Assembly (NCBI RefSeq): GCF_963422335.1
Contig: NZ_OY729424.1
Location: 5,208,001-5,272,000, forward strand
Source: an uncultured Roseateles sp.
Lineage (GTDB): Bacteria; Pseudomonadota; Gammaproteobacteria; Burkholderiales; Burkholderiaceae_C
Reading direction: 5' to 3'
DNA length: 64,000 bases
Shown here: positions 8,220 to 16,915 of the stretch, in pieces
Layout of the letters: every line of letters begins with the position of its first letter
Numbering within the stretch: position 1 is the first letter of the stretch
Notes under the pieces: model-generated
Databases searched by the model: none
Told to the model about the DNA's origin: nothing
Seen by the model: the letters and a program-made list of their open reading frames with translations, nothing else
Program-made: the position numbers and the translations under genes

Positions 8220-9566
8220 ATGAACGCCAACACCCTCACCCGCCGCACCCTGCTACGCCAAACCCTGAGCGCCGGCCTGGGCAGCCTCGGAGCGCTGACC
8301 GCGCAAGCGCAGACCGCCAGCGACTACAAGGCCCTGGTCTGCATCTTTCTGATGGGCGGCAACGATGGCCACAATATGGTCGTGCCGTTGACGCCAGCCG
8401 CCTTCAGCGCCTACAAGACCGCCCGCCCCGGCCTGGCCCTGCCCGACAACAGCGCCACGCTGCTGTCGGTGGCCGCCCGCAACGGCGTGCCCTACGGCCT
8501 GAACAGTGGGCTGAGTTCGCTGCACCCGCTGTGGGCGCAGCAGAAGCTGGCCGTGGTGGCCAATATGGGCATGCTGGTGCGGCCGACGACGCGGGCCCAA
8601 TACCTGGCGGCCAGCGTCAACCTGCCCAGCAATCTGTTCTCGCATTCGGACCAGATCGTGCAGATGCAGGCCGGCGATCCGAACGGCGCGGCCGGCGGCA
8701 CCGGCTGGGCCGGGCGCATTGCCGACGCCAGCCTGGCGCGCAACAGCGGCACCACGTTTCCGCCCTCGATCTCGGTCGCCGGCTCGGCCCTGTTCTGCGC
8801 CGGCAAGACGGTGCAGTCGGCCAGCCTGCTGCCGGGTTTTGACCTGACCCCTGATGGCATGGCCGCCTGGCCCGCCAGCGCCGCCTCAGCCAAGGCGCAG
8901 GCCTTGCAGGAAATCCTCGCGCTCGACAGCGGCCTGGCCATGGTGCAGACGGCCAACCGCGTGCGTCAGGACGCCAGCGCGCTGAACGGCCTGCTCAAGA
9001 GCGCCGGCAGCAGCGGTGGGCTGGGCACGGCCTTCCCGGGCACCGGCATAGGCCAGCAGCTCAAGCAGGTGGCGCAAATCATCAAGCTGCGCGCCAGCAC
9101 CGGCATCGGCCGCCAGGTGTTCTTCTGCTCGCTGGGCGGCTTCGACACCCATTCGGCGCAGAGCTGGACACAGTGGGATCTGCTGCGCCAGCTGTCGGAC
9201 GCGATGCTGGCCTTCTACAACGCCACCGGCGAGATGGGCGTGGCCAACCAGGTCACCAGCTTCACCGCCAGCGAGTTCGGCCGCAGCCTGCAGCCCAGCG
9301 GCACCGGCACCGACCATGGCTGGGGCAACCACCAGCTGCTGCTGGGCGGGGCGGTGCGCGGCGGCGAGCTCTACGGCACCTTCCCGACCCCGGCGCTGGG
9401 CGGCGCGGACGACGCCGGTAGCCGCGGCGTGCTGATACCCACCACCGCGCTTGATCAGTTCGGCGCCACCCTGGCGCGCTGGTTCGGCCTGAGCCCGGCT
9501 GCGCTGCTGACGGTGTTCCCCAACCTGGGCAACTTCGCCGTCAGCGATCTCGGGTTCATGAGTTAG
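8220..9566 (+). CDS. Tat-exported DUF1501 protein (partner of DUF1800)
   Basis: A 448-residue protein with a twin-arginine signal (TRRTLLRQTLSAGLGSLGALTAQAQ) followed by the DUF1501 domain: FLMGGNDGHNMVVPL near the start, SLGGFDTHSAQ in the middle, and TASEFGRSLQPSGTGTDHGWGNH near the end. These metal-ligand-like Asp/His positions give DUF1501 a sulfatase/alkaline-phosphatase-like look, but no activity is proven here. I prefer ATG 8220; GTG 8208 would add four residues. Tat export implies folding, possibly with a cofactor, before export. Its 3' end overlaps the convergent radical SAM gene by 11 bases. Confidence 0.88.
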   Translation: MNANTLTRRTLLRQTLSAGLGSLGALTAQAQTASDYKALVCIFLMGGNDGHNMVVPLTPAAFSAYKTARPGLALPDNSATLLSVAARNGVPYGLNSGLSSLHPLWAQQKLAVVANMGMLVRPTTRAQYLAASVNLPSNLFSHSDQIVQMQAGDPNGAAGGTGWAGRIADASLARNSGTTFPPSISVAGSALFCAGKTVQSASLLPGFDLTPDGMAAWPASAASAKAQALQEILALDSGLAMVQTANRVRQDASALNGLLKSAGSSGGLGTAFPGTGIGQQLKQVAQIIKLRASTGIGRQVFFCSLGGFDTHSAQSWTQWDLLRQLSDAMLAFYNATGEMGVANQVTSFTASEFGRSLQPSGTGTDHGWGNHQLLLGGAVRGGELYGTFPTPALGGADDAGSRGVLIPTTALDQFGATLARWFGLSPAALLTVFPNLGNFAVSDLGFMS

Positions 9567-11457
9567 TGGCCAGCGCCCGGGCGATGCGATGCCGGTGCAC
9601 CTGGGTCTTGGGCACGTGGCCCTTGAACCAGCTGCGCACGTCTTCGTCCAGACCGATGCCGTGCATATAGTTGTACAGCGCCTTCTTCAGCGCCAGACCG
9701 AGCGCGTCGTGATCGACGCCGGTCGGGTCGTGGAAGCCGACATCGTTCTTCGCGAATGACACCGGCGGCAGCGGCTGCAGGGTCACGCCATAGGCGGCCG
9801 GGTCCTGCCCCACCGGCGAGTGCACGGTGCAGGCAAAGCGGTGGAAGAAGCCGCTCTGTATGCAGCCCTGCTCGAACAGCTGGCGCACGTATTCCAGCGC
9901 ATCGACGGTGTCCTGCACCGTCTGCGTCGGAAAGCCGTACATCAGGTAGGCGTGGACCAGGATGCCGGCATCCGAGAAGCCCTTGGTGACGCGCGCCACC
10001 TGCTCCACCGAAACGCCTTTTTTCATCAAGGTCAGCAATCGGTCCGAGGCCACCTCCAGGCCACCCGAAATGGCAATGCAGCCGCTGTCGGCCAGCTGCT
10101 GGCACAGCTCGGGACTGAAGGTCTTCTCGAAACGGATATTGCCCCACCAGGAGATCTCGACCTGGCGGCGCATCAGCTCGGCGGCCAGCGCCTTCAAGGC
10201 CTTGGGCGGAGCGGCCTCATCGACGAAATGAAAGCCGGTCTGGCCGGTCTCGGTGACGATGGCCTGCACGCGGTCCACCAGGGTGGCGGCCGAGGCGCCG
10301 TCGTAGCGCGAGATGTAGTCCAGCGACACATCGCAGAAGCTGCACTTCTTCCAGTAGCAGCCGTGCGCCACGGTGAGCTTGTTCCAGCGCCCGTCGGACC
10401 ACAGCCGGTGCATGGGGTTCAGCATGTCCAGCAACGACAGATATTGGTCCAGCGGCAGGCCATCCCAGGTCGGCGTGCCAACCTCGGCGAAGGCGATGTC
10501 GGGCTCGACCAGGTTGATGTAACGCACGGCACCCTCCGTGCGCACAAAGGTGCGCACCAGCCGTTGCTGCGAGCGCTTGCCGGCCAGATGGTCCAGCAGC
10601 GCCAGCAGCGGCCGCTCGCCGGCATCCAGGGTCACGTAGTCGAAGTAGTCGAACACCCGGGCATCGCTCAGCTCGCGCAGCTCGGTGTTGACGAAGCCAC
10701 CACCCAGCACGGTGACCAGGGTCGGGTCTTGCGCCTTGATCGCCTGGGCGATGCGGAAGGCGGCGTAGACGGCGCCGGGGAACGGCACCGAGATCAGCAC
10801 CAGCGTCGGCCGGTGGCGGGCAATCGCCGCCAAGGTCAGCTCGCGCAGGGTCTCGTCCACCAGATTCAGCGGCGCGGCCAGCGCCTCGGCCAGCGGATCG
10901 AAGGTCGGCTGGCTCTGCGCCAGCTGCTCGGCATAGCGCACGAACTCGAAGCGCGGATCGATCGCGTCGCGCAGCACATCGGCCAGGTCGTTCAGATACA
11001 GCGTGGCCAAGTGGCGGGCCTTGTCCTGCAGGCCCAGGGCGCCAAAGGCCCAGGCCAGCGGGTCGCCGCCGTCTTCGTCGATATACACATCCAGCGACTC
11101 GAAGCGCGGACCCTCGGGCAGAAAAGCACGGCTGCAGATGCGGTGCGCCAAGGTCGAATCGCGCCCCTGCAGAAAGGCCATCGCCGGCTTCAAGGTCGCC
11201 AGATAGCGCGGGTACTGCTGCATGAACAGATCCACCCGCGCCGTGCGCTTGGGTGCCGCCGCTATCTGCCCATGCAAGGCCTGCAGCCCCTCACTGGAGA
11301 ACAGCTTCAGCATCAGCGCCAGCGCCAGGTCCTCCTGCACCGCATCGAAACCCCGCGAGCGCAGAAACCCGGTCAGGTAGGCGGTGGACGGATACGGCGT
11401 ATTCAGCTGCGTCATCGGGGGGATGACGGACAGGATACGGGGGGGCTGGGCTGACAT
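9556..11457 (-). CDS. B12-binding-domain radical SAM protein
   Basis: A 633-residue cytoplasmic protein. Residues about 1-300 include a cobalamin-binding-like Rossmann domain (PTLVLISVPFPGAVYAAFRI, then TVLGGGFVN). A radical SAM barrel follows with the cluster motif CYWKKCSFC near residue 361, then FHFVDEAAPP and SGGLEVASD. Such enzymes cleave S-adenosylmethionine at a [4Fe-4S] cluster, often for methylation of unreactive carbons or ring chemistry. The cysteine spacing is Cx4Cx2C rather than the classic Cx3Cx2C. No precursor peptide or biosynthetic partner is adjacent, so the substrate is unknown. The gene stands alone, convergent with the DUF1501 gene. Confidence 0.85.
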   Translation of the reverse strand: MSAQPPRILSVIPPMTQLNTPYPSTAYLTGFLRSRGFDAVQEDLALALMLKLFSSEGLQALHGQIAAAPKRTARVDLFMQQYPRYLATLKPAMAFLQGRDSTLAHRICSRAFLPEGPRFESLDVYIDEDGGDPLAWAFGALGLQDKARHLATLYLNDLADVLRDAIDPRFEFVRYAEQLAQSQPTFDPLAEALAAPLNLVDETLRELTLAAIARHRPTLVLISVPFPGAVYAAFRIAQAIKAQDPTLVTVLGGGFVNTELRELSDARVFDYFDYVTLDAGERPLLALLDHLAGKRSQQRLVRTFVRTEGAVRYINLVEPDIAFAEVGTPTWDGLPLDQYLSLLDMLNPMHRLWSDGRWNKLTVAHGCYWKKCSFCDVSLDYISRYDGASAATLVDRVQAIVTETGQTGFHFVDEAAPPKALKALAAELMRRQVEISWWGNIRFEKTFSPELCQQLADSGCIAISGGLEVASDRLLTLMKKGVSVEQVARVTKGFSDAGILVHAYLMYGFPTQTVQDTVDALEYVRQLFEQGCIQSGFFHRFACTVHSPVGQDPAAYGVTLQPLPPVSFAKNDVGFHDPTGVDHDALGLALKKALYNYMHGIGLDEDVRSWFKGHVPKTQVHRHRIARALATNS

Positions 11458-11788
11458 GGGCGGGCGCCTGGGAGAAGGCCTGGGAGGGAGCGGCCCCTAT
11501 TTTGCCAGTTCGCCCCAATTCAATGTCTGCCACTGGCTTCGCCCGAGGCTTTGCAATGGCCGGCAAGGCCTGATTTGGGGCTGAGGCCGGAGGTGTGCCT
11601 CGCAAGCGGTATCAGTTGCGCTGAGCCCTAGATAACCCCGTTCTTGCCCGAGGCGATTTCTGGCATGCTGATCCGAAGTGCAATGCATCACATTGGGCCG
11701 GGGGCAATGCTCATTGTTCATCCTAGAGATATCGAACCCGGTGGGTAGGGTCTGCGCTTTCAAACGATAAGAAATACTGGGGAGGGCT
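11458..11788. other. Intergenic stretch without recognisable gene
   Basis: These 331 bases separate the radical SAM start from the zinc-ribbon gene. Short open frames exist on both strands, but none has a ribosome site, a family motif or convincing codon use. Base composition falls towards the right side, where AT-rich sequence (CAAACGATAAGAAATACT) precedes the GGGGAGGG ribosome site of the next gene and could hold its promoter. I see no clear -35/-10 pair, terminator or repeat. Confidence 0.5.
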
Positions 11789-12142
11789 ATGTTCGTGATC
11801 TATGGCTGGCGCAAGGAGTCACAGCCGATAAAGCAAGTTCTGGCTTGCTATTGCTATGTATGTCAAGGACGAAGCGAATGGCATCTCTGGCGTGAGTCCG
11901 AATGGGTCACCTTGTTTGGCATGAAGATCATTCAATTCGTCGCCAAGGATGCACTGGTCTGCGCCCGTTGCGAGGACGTACTGCCGGTTCCAAAGAATCA
12001 ATCTCAGCAACTGCTCAGCGGTCATGGTGCAGCTCAAGCGATCTCAAGCATTGAGCAGTATCAGTTGGCTTCGAAGACGGAAGTGCAGCGCAATTTCTTG
12101 TTGTCCAGCCGCACCACCCGCGAGTTCGAGCGCGAGACCTGA
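11789..12142 (+). CDS. Small zinc-ribbon protein
   Basis: A 117-residue protein beginning MFVIYGWRKE, the usual opening of zinc_ribbon_15-type proteins. Two cysteine pairs, C22-x2-C25 and C58-x2-C61, would bind one zinc ion. Between them lies the hydrophobic WVTLFGMKIIQF segment, common to the family. The last 50 residues are polar and not recognisable. GGGGAGGG precedes the ATG. Function of the family is unknown. The codon use and base composition look less GC-rich than in the flanking genes, in line with acquisition with the next few small genes. Confidence 0.72.
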   Translation: MFVIYGWRKESQPIKQVLACYCYVCQGRSEWHLWRESEWVTLFGMKIIQFVAKDALVCARCEDVLPVPKNQSQQLLSGHGAAQAISSIEQYQLASKTEVQRNFLLSSRTTREFERET

Positions 12143-12257
12143 CCCGTTGCTCGAGCCGCCCCAACAGCGATCAAGACTCATGCCAAACCTTGGTCATCAG
12201 CTCATTTTCATGACTGTACTCAGTACAACTCAAGTGCGGAGTTATGCTGCCGCGTTC

Positions 12258-12842
12258 ATGCACCCCAAACCACAACATCAGGGCTTTACCTTGCGAATCT
12301 CTGCCGCCCTACTGCTTCTTGTTGCCTTGTCGGCAAACGCCGGACCTATCGAGGAATCACCCTACAACAAGGGTGTTGCAGCTTGGCGTGCCAAGGATTT
12401 CGCCGAGGCGCGCAAGCAGTGGGCGCAGTCGCTTGCGATGGGTGGGCCCGCCCGGGCGCTCAACAACCTGGCTTTCCTTCTATACAACGGCCTCGGCGGC
12501 GAGCCGAACCCCGCCAAAGCGGTTGAGTTGTGGAGTAAGGGTGCCGCGCTCGCGGTTTCTGAGGCGCAGCTTCATCTTGGTGAGGCATACGAAGCCGGAA
12601 AAGGCATCGACCGGGATAGCACAGCGGCATATGCCTGGTATCGCTGCGCAATCGCCACCGCTGGCAGGCTTAGCGGCCACGACAAGACCGAGGCCGAAAT
12701 AGAAAAAATGGCTGCCGCTCAGTTGGACCAACTGCGGCCGGAACTGTCTGCGGCTGAGGTCGCTGAGGGAGAAAAACTGGCTGCCTTACTGATTGCGAAA
12801 TATTCTGATGTCAAGCCTCCTCAAATCGCTAGTCCCAAGTGA
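12258..12842 (+). CDS. Exported Sel1/TPR-like repeat protein
   Basis: A 194-residue protein with a signal peptide (FTLRISAALLLLVALSANAG) and two to three Sel1-like helical repeats between residues about 35 and 125 (KGVAAWRAKDFAEARKQWAQ, ALNNLAFLLYNGLG, AQLHLGEAYEAGKG). Sel1 repeats are protein-protein scaffolds, so this is likely a periplasmic adaptor with unknown partner. The start is uncertain: ATG 12258 fits the signal peptide best but has no close ribosome site; ATG 12210 or 12180 would extend the N-terminus by 16 or 26 residues. Composition is lower in GC than the flanking operons. Confidence 0.7.
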   Translation: MHPKPQHQGFTLRISAALLLLVALSANAGPIEESPYNKGVAAWRAKDFAEARKQWAQSLAMGGPARALNNLAFLLYNGLGGEPNPAKAVELWSKGAALAVSEAQLHLGEAYEAGKGIDRDSTAAYAWYRCAIATAGRLSGHDKTEAEIEKMAAAQLDQLRPELSAAEVAEGEKLAALLIAKYSDVKPPQIASPK

Positions 12843-13060
12843 TTGATTGGTCATGAAATTTTCTGAGTGACTTCCGAGCGATTGACGGCCCTGCCCCGAT
12901 TCCTTCACCAACCAGTCACAGCAACTGCCCGCCGCGTCAACAACGTCGCATTGAATGTTGAAGACGTGCCAGCCCCTTCGGATGCAGCGGATTTGTCGAT
13001 TTTCCCGGCGCTCGCTCGTCGTAGCATCACCGGGACCATCCCACATTTGGAGAGCAGCGC

Positions 13061-13507
13061 ATGCGGTTCATCATCACGGCGCAGCCGAGTACAGAGACGA
13101 AGGCGACCGAACAATCGTCAGACTTCGATGCGGACCTCTTCAAGGCGTACATGCGCTTCAACGAAGAGATGCATCAGGCCGGCGTGCTTGTCGCCTCCGA
13201 GGGTCTCAATCCTGCAGCGCCAGGCGCCCGCATCGCGGTGGCCAATGGCAAGCGCTACCTGGTGGACGGGCCCTTCGCCGAGTCGAAGGAATTGGTCGGG
13301 GGCTTCTACCTCATCGAGGTAAGCTCGCTCGAAGAGGCGATTCAGTGGGCTCTGCGCGCTCCGTCCGGCTTTGGGGCGGACGACATCTTGGAGGTTCGTC
13401 AACTCACTGGCGCCGGAGATCTGCCGCCTGAAATGCTCAAGCTCATCAACGAGGCTGCGCCGACCTGGAGCGCTTCGGCATGGCAGTCGCGCGACGCGAC
13501 CTCATGA
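13061..13507 (+). CDS. YciI-like (YCII-related, DGPF-motif) protein
   Basis: A 148-residue protein of the YCII-related fold, a small ferredoxin-like domain. The diagnostic VDGPFAESKE motif is at residues 68-77, followed by GGFYLIEVSSLEEAIQWA. Homologues often sit beside ECF sigma factors of the SigJ type; none is present here. Roles range from chlorocatechol dehydrochlorination to unknown. GGAGAG lies before the ATG. It stands alone between a Sel1-like gene and a DUF2867 gene. Confidence 0.82.
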   Translation: MRFIITAQPSTETKATEQSSDFDADLFKAYMRFNEEMHQAGVLVASEGLNPAAPGARIAVANGKRYLVDGPFAESKELVGGFYLIEVSSLEEAIQWALRAPSGFGADDILEVRQLTGAGDLPPEMLKLINEAAPTWSASAWQSRDATS

Positions 13508-13604
13508 AAGGACGGAGCGGGTCCGAAAAGGGTGCAATTTTGGGAGACTCTTCTGCTGGTGGCCGCTGCGATGCTCAGCTTCTAGCCCCTACCTCTGACG
13601 GCCC

Positions 13605-14126
13605 ATGACAGTCGCGCCCTGCACCTTGCCGACCAGCACGGCCATCGATCGAGAACTGGTGGAACAAGCGTTCTTCGCCGACTCGTACCAGGTCTCGCTC
13701 GCACACAGCAGCGCATCGGTTGTCGACATCTTCTTTGCAGTTTTTGGCCATCATCCGCCCTGGCTGAAAACTGCATTGCTGGTGCGTCATCGCGTCGGTG
13801 CCTGGTTTGGGCTACAGGCGGCCAGCACCGCCGAGGTCATGAGGCCGGCGCGAGCCGCAAGCTACCGTGTCGGGCAGCACATTGGCCCGTGGCCCATCTA
13901 CTTCCTGGACGAAGGCGAGCTTGTTGCCGGTCGAGACAACAAGCACCTTGATTTCAGGCTGTCGGTTCTCAAGCACGGCAGCGGTCCATCAGCGTCTGCC
14001 GTGATTTCCACTGTCTGCCGCACCCACAACGGCTTCGGCCGGATCTATCTTCTTGCCATCGCTCCGTTTCACAAGTGGGGCGTGCAGCGATTGATTCGGC
14101 GAGCGTCTCAGGCCGGCAGGCTGTGA
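13605..14126 (+). CDS. DUF2867 family protein
   Basis: A 173-residue protein matching the DUF2867 pattern: DSYQVSL near residue 27, FFAVFGHHPPWLKTALLVRHRV, then the conserved block NKHLDFRLSVL followed by VCRTHNGFGRIYLLAIAPFHKW near the C-terminus. The family is of unknown function, with a START-like fold suggested by its pattern. The ribosome site is weak. It is the last of four small genes in the lower-GC islet and ends 37 bases before the convergent galactarate dehydratase gene. Confidence 0.72.
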   Translation: MTVAPCTLPTSTAIDRELVEQAFFADSYQVSLAHSSASVVDIFFAVFGHHPPWLKTALLVRHRVGAWFGLQAASTAEVMRPARAASYRVGQHIGPWPIYFLDEGELVAGRDNKHLDFRLSVLKHGSGPSASAVISTVCRTHNGFGRIYLLAIAPFHKWGVQRLIRRASQAGRL

Positions 14127-14163
14127 GCGTCAACCCCCCGGCCCACCACCGCTGAGAGCAAGC

Positions 14164-15753
14164 TCAAGTCACCGGCGCCGGATTGAACAACACCAGCGAG
14201 TTGTGCAGCTTCCAATGCTCCGCCCAGGTCTTTCTGCGGCCGCTGGCCACGTCCAGCATCAGGCGGAACAGCTCCCAGCCCAGGTCTTCGATGCTGGCCT
14301 CGCCGTCGGCCACCTTGCCGGCGTTGACATCCATCAGATCGTGCCAGCGACGGGCCAGGTCGCTCCGCGTCGCCACCTTGATCACCGGGCATTCGGCCAG
14401 GCCGTAGGGCGTGCCGCGGCCGGTGGTGAAGACGTGCAGGTTCATGCCCGCGGCCAGTTGCAAGGTGCCGCAGATGAAGTCGCTGGCCGGCGTGGCGGCA
14501 TAGACCAGGCCGCGCTGCGTGGCTTTCAGCTTCTCGCCGGGCGCCAGCACATGGGCGATCGCCGACGTGCCGCTCTTGATGATGGAGCCCATCGCTTTCT
14601 CGGCGATATTGGACAGGCCGCCGGCCTTGTTGCCGGGCGTGGTGTTGGCCGAGCGGTCAACGCGGCCGCGGTCCAGGTAGCGGTCGTACCAGCCCAGCTC
14701 GCGGATGATGGCCTCGGCCACCTCGGGGGTGGCGGCGCGGCTGGTCAGCTGCTCGACGGCGTCGCGCACCTCGGTGTTCTCGCTGAACATCACGGTGGCG
14801 CCGGCGCGCACCAGCAGATCGGCGCAGAAGCCGACGGCCGGGTTGGCGGTGACGCCCGAGAAGGCATCGCTGCCACCGCACTGCACGCCCACCACCAGCT
14901 CGCTCGCGGGAATCGTCTCGCGGCGGCGCGCATTCAGTCGTGCCAGATGGGGTTTGGCGCTTTGCAGGATGTCGTCCAGCATCGACATGAAGCCGACGTG
15001 GTGGTCGGCCTGCAGGCAGACGGTCTCGGGGCCCAGCGCCGGGTCGCGCTCATCGTTGATCGGAAAACTGCCCGGCGGCAGCAGACGATCGGGCTGCAGC
15101 TTCTCGCAGCCCAGGCTGACCACCATCACCTCGCCGCCGAAATTCGGGTTCAGCGAGATGTTCTTCAAGGTGCGTATCGGTATCACCGCATCGGGCGCGT
15201 CGATGGCCACGCCGCAGCCATAGCTGTGCTCCAGGCCAATCACGTCATCGACATTCGGGTACTGCGGCAGCAGCTCGCTCTTGATGCGGGCCACCGCCTG
15301 GGCCACCACGCCGGCCACGCATTGCACGGTGGTGGTGATGGCCAGGATGTTGCGGGTGCCCACCGAGCCATCGGCATTGCGATAGCCCTCGAAGGTATGG
15401 CCCTGCAGCGGCGCCAGCTCCGGCGGGCGCACGGTGGCGATGGGCAGACCCTCCAGCGCACGGGCTGCCGGCATCTGCAACAGGCGTTCATGCACCCAGC
15501 TGCCGGCCGGTATGTCTTTCAGCGCATAGCCTATGGGCACGTTGTAGCGCCGCACGACCGCGCCTTGAGCGATGTCGGCCAGCGCCACCTTGTGGCCCTG
15601 CGGCACCTTGTCGCGCAACGTGATGCCGGCGCCGGGCACGCTGGCGGGCAGCAGGGTGCCGGCGGCCAGGCCGCCGTCGTTGGCAACGATGGCGACGTTG
15701 TCATCCGCATGCATGCGGATGGTCAGCGGCGCGCGGAGTGGTGTCTCGCTCAT
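14164..15753 (-). CDS. garD: Galactarate dehydratase (UxaA/GarD family)
   Basis: A 529-residue lyase, the usual size of galactarate dehydratase. An N-terminal SAF domain (residues about 1-100) is followed by the large UxaA/GarD domain with SYGCGVAIDAPDA, VSLGCEKLQ, CGGSDAFSG and the C-terminal LHNSLVLFNPAPVT. It dehydrates galactarate to 5-dehydro-4-deoxy-D-glucarate with iron or another divalent metal, feeding the neighbouring kdgD product. It lies 19 bases downstream of a Bug receptor on the same strand and diverges from kdgD-Bug-gudD-aldehyde dehydrogenase. An altronate dehydratase role is less likely, given the aldarate context and length. Confidence 0.85.
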   Translation of the reverse strand: MSETPLRAPLTIRMHADDNVAIVANDGGLAAGTLLPASVPGAGITLRDKVPQGHKVALADIAQGAVVRRYNVPIGYALKDIPAGSWVHERLLQMPAARALEGLPIATVRPPELAPLQGHTFEGYRNADGSVGTRNILAITTTVQCVAGVVAQAVARIKSELLPQYPNVDDVIGLEHSYGCGVAIDAPDAVIPIRTLKNISLNPNFGGEVMVVSLGCEKLQPDRLLPPGSFPINDERDPALGPETVCLQADHHVGFMSMLDDILQSAKPHLARLNARRRETIPASELVVGVQCGGSDAFSGVTANPAVGFCADLLVRAGATVMFSENTEVRDAVEQLTSRAATPEVAEAIIRELGWYDRYLDRGRVDRSANTTPGNKAGGLSNIAEKAMGSIIKSGTSAIAHVLAPGEKLKATQRGLVYAATPASDFICGTLQLAAGMNLHVFTTGRGTPYGLAECPVIKVATRSDLARRWHDLMDVNAGKVADGEASIEDLGWELFRLMLDVASGRRKTWAEHWKLHNSLVLFNPAPVT

Positions 15754-15772
15754 ATCGGTACCGTCAATCCCA

Positions 15773-16750
15773 TCAGTCCAGCTGTACCTTGCCTTCGCGG
15801 GCGACGCGCGTCCACTTGGCTATTTCCGAACGGTTGAAGTCGGCAAACTGGGCCGGCGTCAACGCGCTGTGAACCAGGCCCAGCGTTTCCAGCTTGGCCT
15901 TCACGTCGGGCATGGCCAGTATCTTCTCGATCTCGCTGTTCAGCCGGGTGACGATGGCTGCCGGCGTGCCGGCCGGGGCATACATCGCCTGCCAGCTGGA
16001 CACATCGAAACCCGGCACGCCGGCCTCCTGCATCGTCGGCACATTGGGCAGTGCGCTGCTGCGCTGGGCCGAAGTCACAGCCAGCGCCCTGACCTTGCCG
16101 GCCTGGATATGCGGCAGGGCCACGGTGACGGTCTCGAAGCTGCTGGGGATCTGGTGGCCGATCACGTCCTGGATCGCCGGAGCGCTGCCCTTGTAGGGCA
16201 CATGGGCCAGATCGGCGCCGGCCAGCAGCTTGAACAACTCGCCCGACATATGTTGCGAACTGCCCTGGCCGGCGCTGGCAAAGGCGATGCCGTCGGGCTT
16301 GGCCTTGGCGGCGGCAATCAGGTCCTTGACGGTCTTGAACGGCTGATCGGTGCCGACCAGCAGCACATTGGAGATGCTGCCCAGCATCGCGACATGGGCA
16401 AAGTCCTTGTTCGCGTCATAGGGCATCTTGGGCTTCATCGCCGGGTTGATGGCATGGCTGGCGATGGTGCCCAGCAGCAGGGTGTAGCCATCGGCCGGCG
16501 ACTTGGCCACCGCATCGGCCCCGACCACCCCGCCCGCGCCGGCGCGGTTCTCGACGATCACCGTCTGCTTCAGCGCCGCCTGCAACTTCTCGCCGACCAG
16601 ACGGCCCAGGATGTCGCTGGTGCCACCCGCGGCGAAGGGCACGACCAGCTTGATCGGCTTGGCCGGCCAGGCGTCCTGCGCCTGCGCCAGCGCGGAGAAA
16701 CCGGCGAGGCCAGCCAGCAGCGAAACGGTGATCAGGGTGCGGCGTTGCAT
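15773..16750 (-). CDS. Bug-family (TctC-like) periplasmic receptor
   Basis: A 325-residue solute receptor. A signal peptide (RRTLITVSLLAGLAGFSALAQAQ) is followed by the Bug fold: WPAKPIKLVVPFAAGGTSDILGR, ENRAGAGGVVGADAVAKSPADGYTLL and HVPYKGSAPAIQDVIG, the loops that hold carboxylate ligands through water in known members. No TctA/TctB membrane subunits are in the window, as is common in Burkholderiales. Linkage to garD suggests an aldarate ligand (galactarate or glucarate), which is inference. GGAGACC before ATG 16750 decides the start. A GTTGT/ACAAC palindrome lies about 40 bases upstream. Confidence 0.88.
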   Translation of the reverse strand: MQRRTLITVSLLAGLAGFSALAQAQDAWPAKPIKLVVPFAAGGTSDILGRLVGEKLQAALKQTVIVENRAGAGGVVGADAVAKSPADGYTLLLGTIASHAINPAMKPKMPYDANKDFAHVAMLGSISNVLLVGTDQPFKTVKDLIAAAKAKPDGIAFASAGQGSSQHMSGELFKLLAGADLAHVPYKGSAPAIQDVIGHQIPSSFETVTVALPHIQAGKVRALAVTSAQRSSALPNVPTMQEAGVPGFDVSSWQAMYAPAGTPAAIVTRLNSEIEKILAMPDVKAKLETLGLVHSALTPAQFADFNRSEIAKWTRVAREGKVQLD

Positions 16751-16790
16751 GAAGGTCTCCAGTGGGGTGTTTTGATAGGCAGCGGCGTCA

Positions 16791-16809
16791 TATGTTGTCA
16801 TACAACATA
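16791..16809. promoter_or_regulatory. Perfect 8-3-8 palindrome, candidate GntR (FCD-type) operator
   Basis: TATGTTGT-CAT-ACAACATA is a perfect inverted repeat and fits the TNGTNNNACNA core of GntR/FadR-subfamily operators. It sits just upstream of the Bug-garD arm in the divergent control region of the aldarate genes. Regulators of this subfamily often control sugar-acid catabolism. No GntR gene is in the window. Confidence 0.6.
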
Positions 16810-16857
16810 CACGAACTTTAATCGCATGGCTTCACAACGGGACTAGGGATACCACGT

Positions 16858-16911
16858 AATCACTGATGGCCGGCTCGCAGGAAGCTGCTTCGCAGCACGG
16901 GCTCAGTGATT
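16858..16911. repeat. Intergenic inverted repeat with nested hairpin
   Basis: The outer arms AATCACTGA (16858-16866) and TCAGTGATT (16903-16911) are exactly complementary. A second perfect hairpin, GCTGC-TTC-GCAGC, is nested at 16884-16896. There is no T tract, so it is not a standard terminator for either divergent arm. It may be an RNA structure, an insulating element or a small dispersed repeat. Confidence 0.45.
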
Positions 16912-16915
16912 CCCC

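Noticed and set aside
11497..11763. Possible 88-residue gene in the gap before the zinc-ribbon gene
   Set aside because: No ribosome site, no motif, and no hydrophobic or repeat structure; too weak to call.
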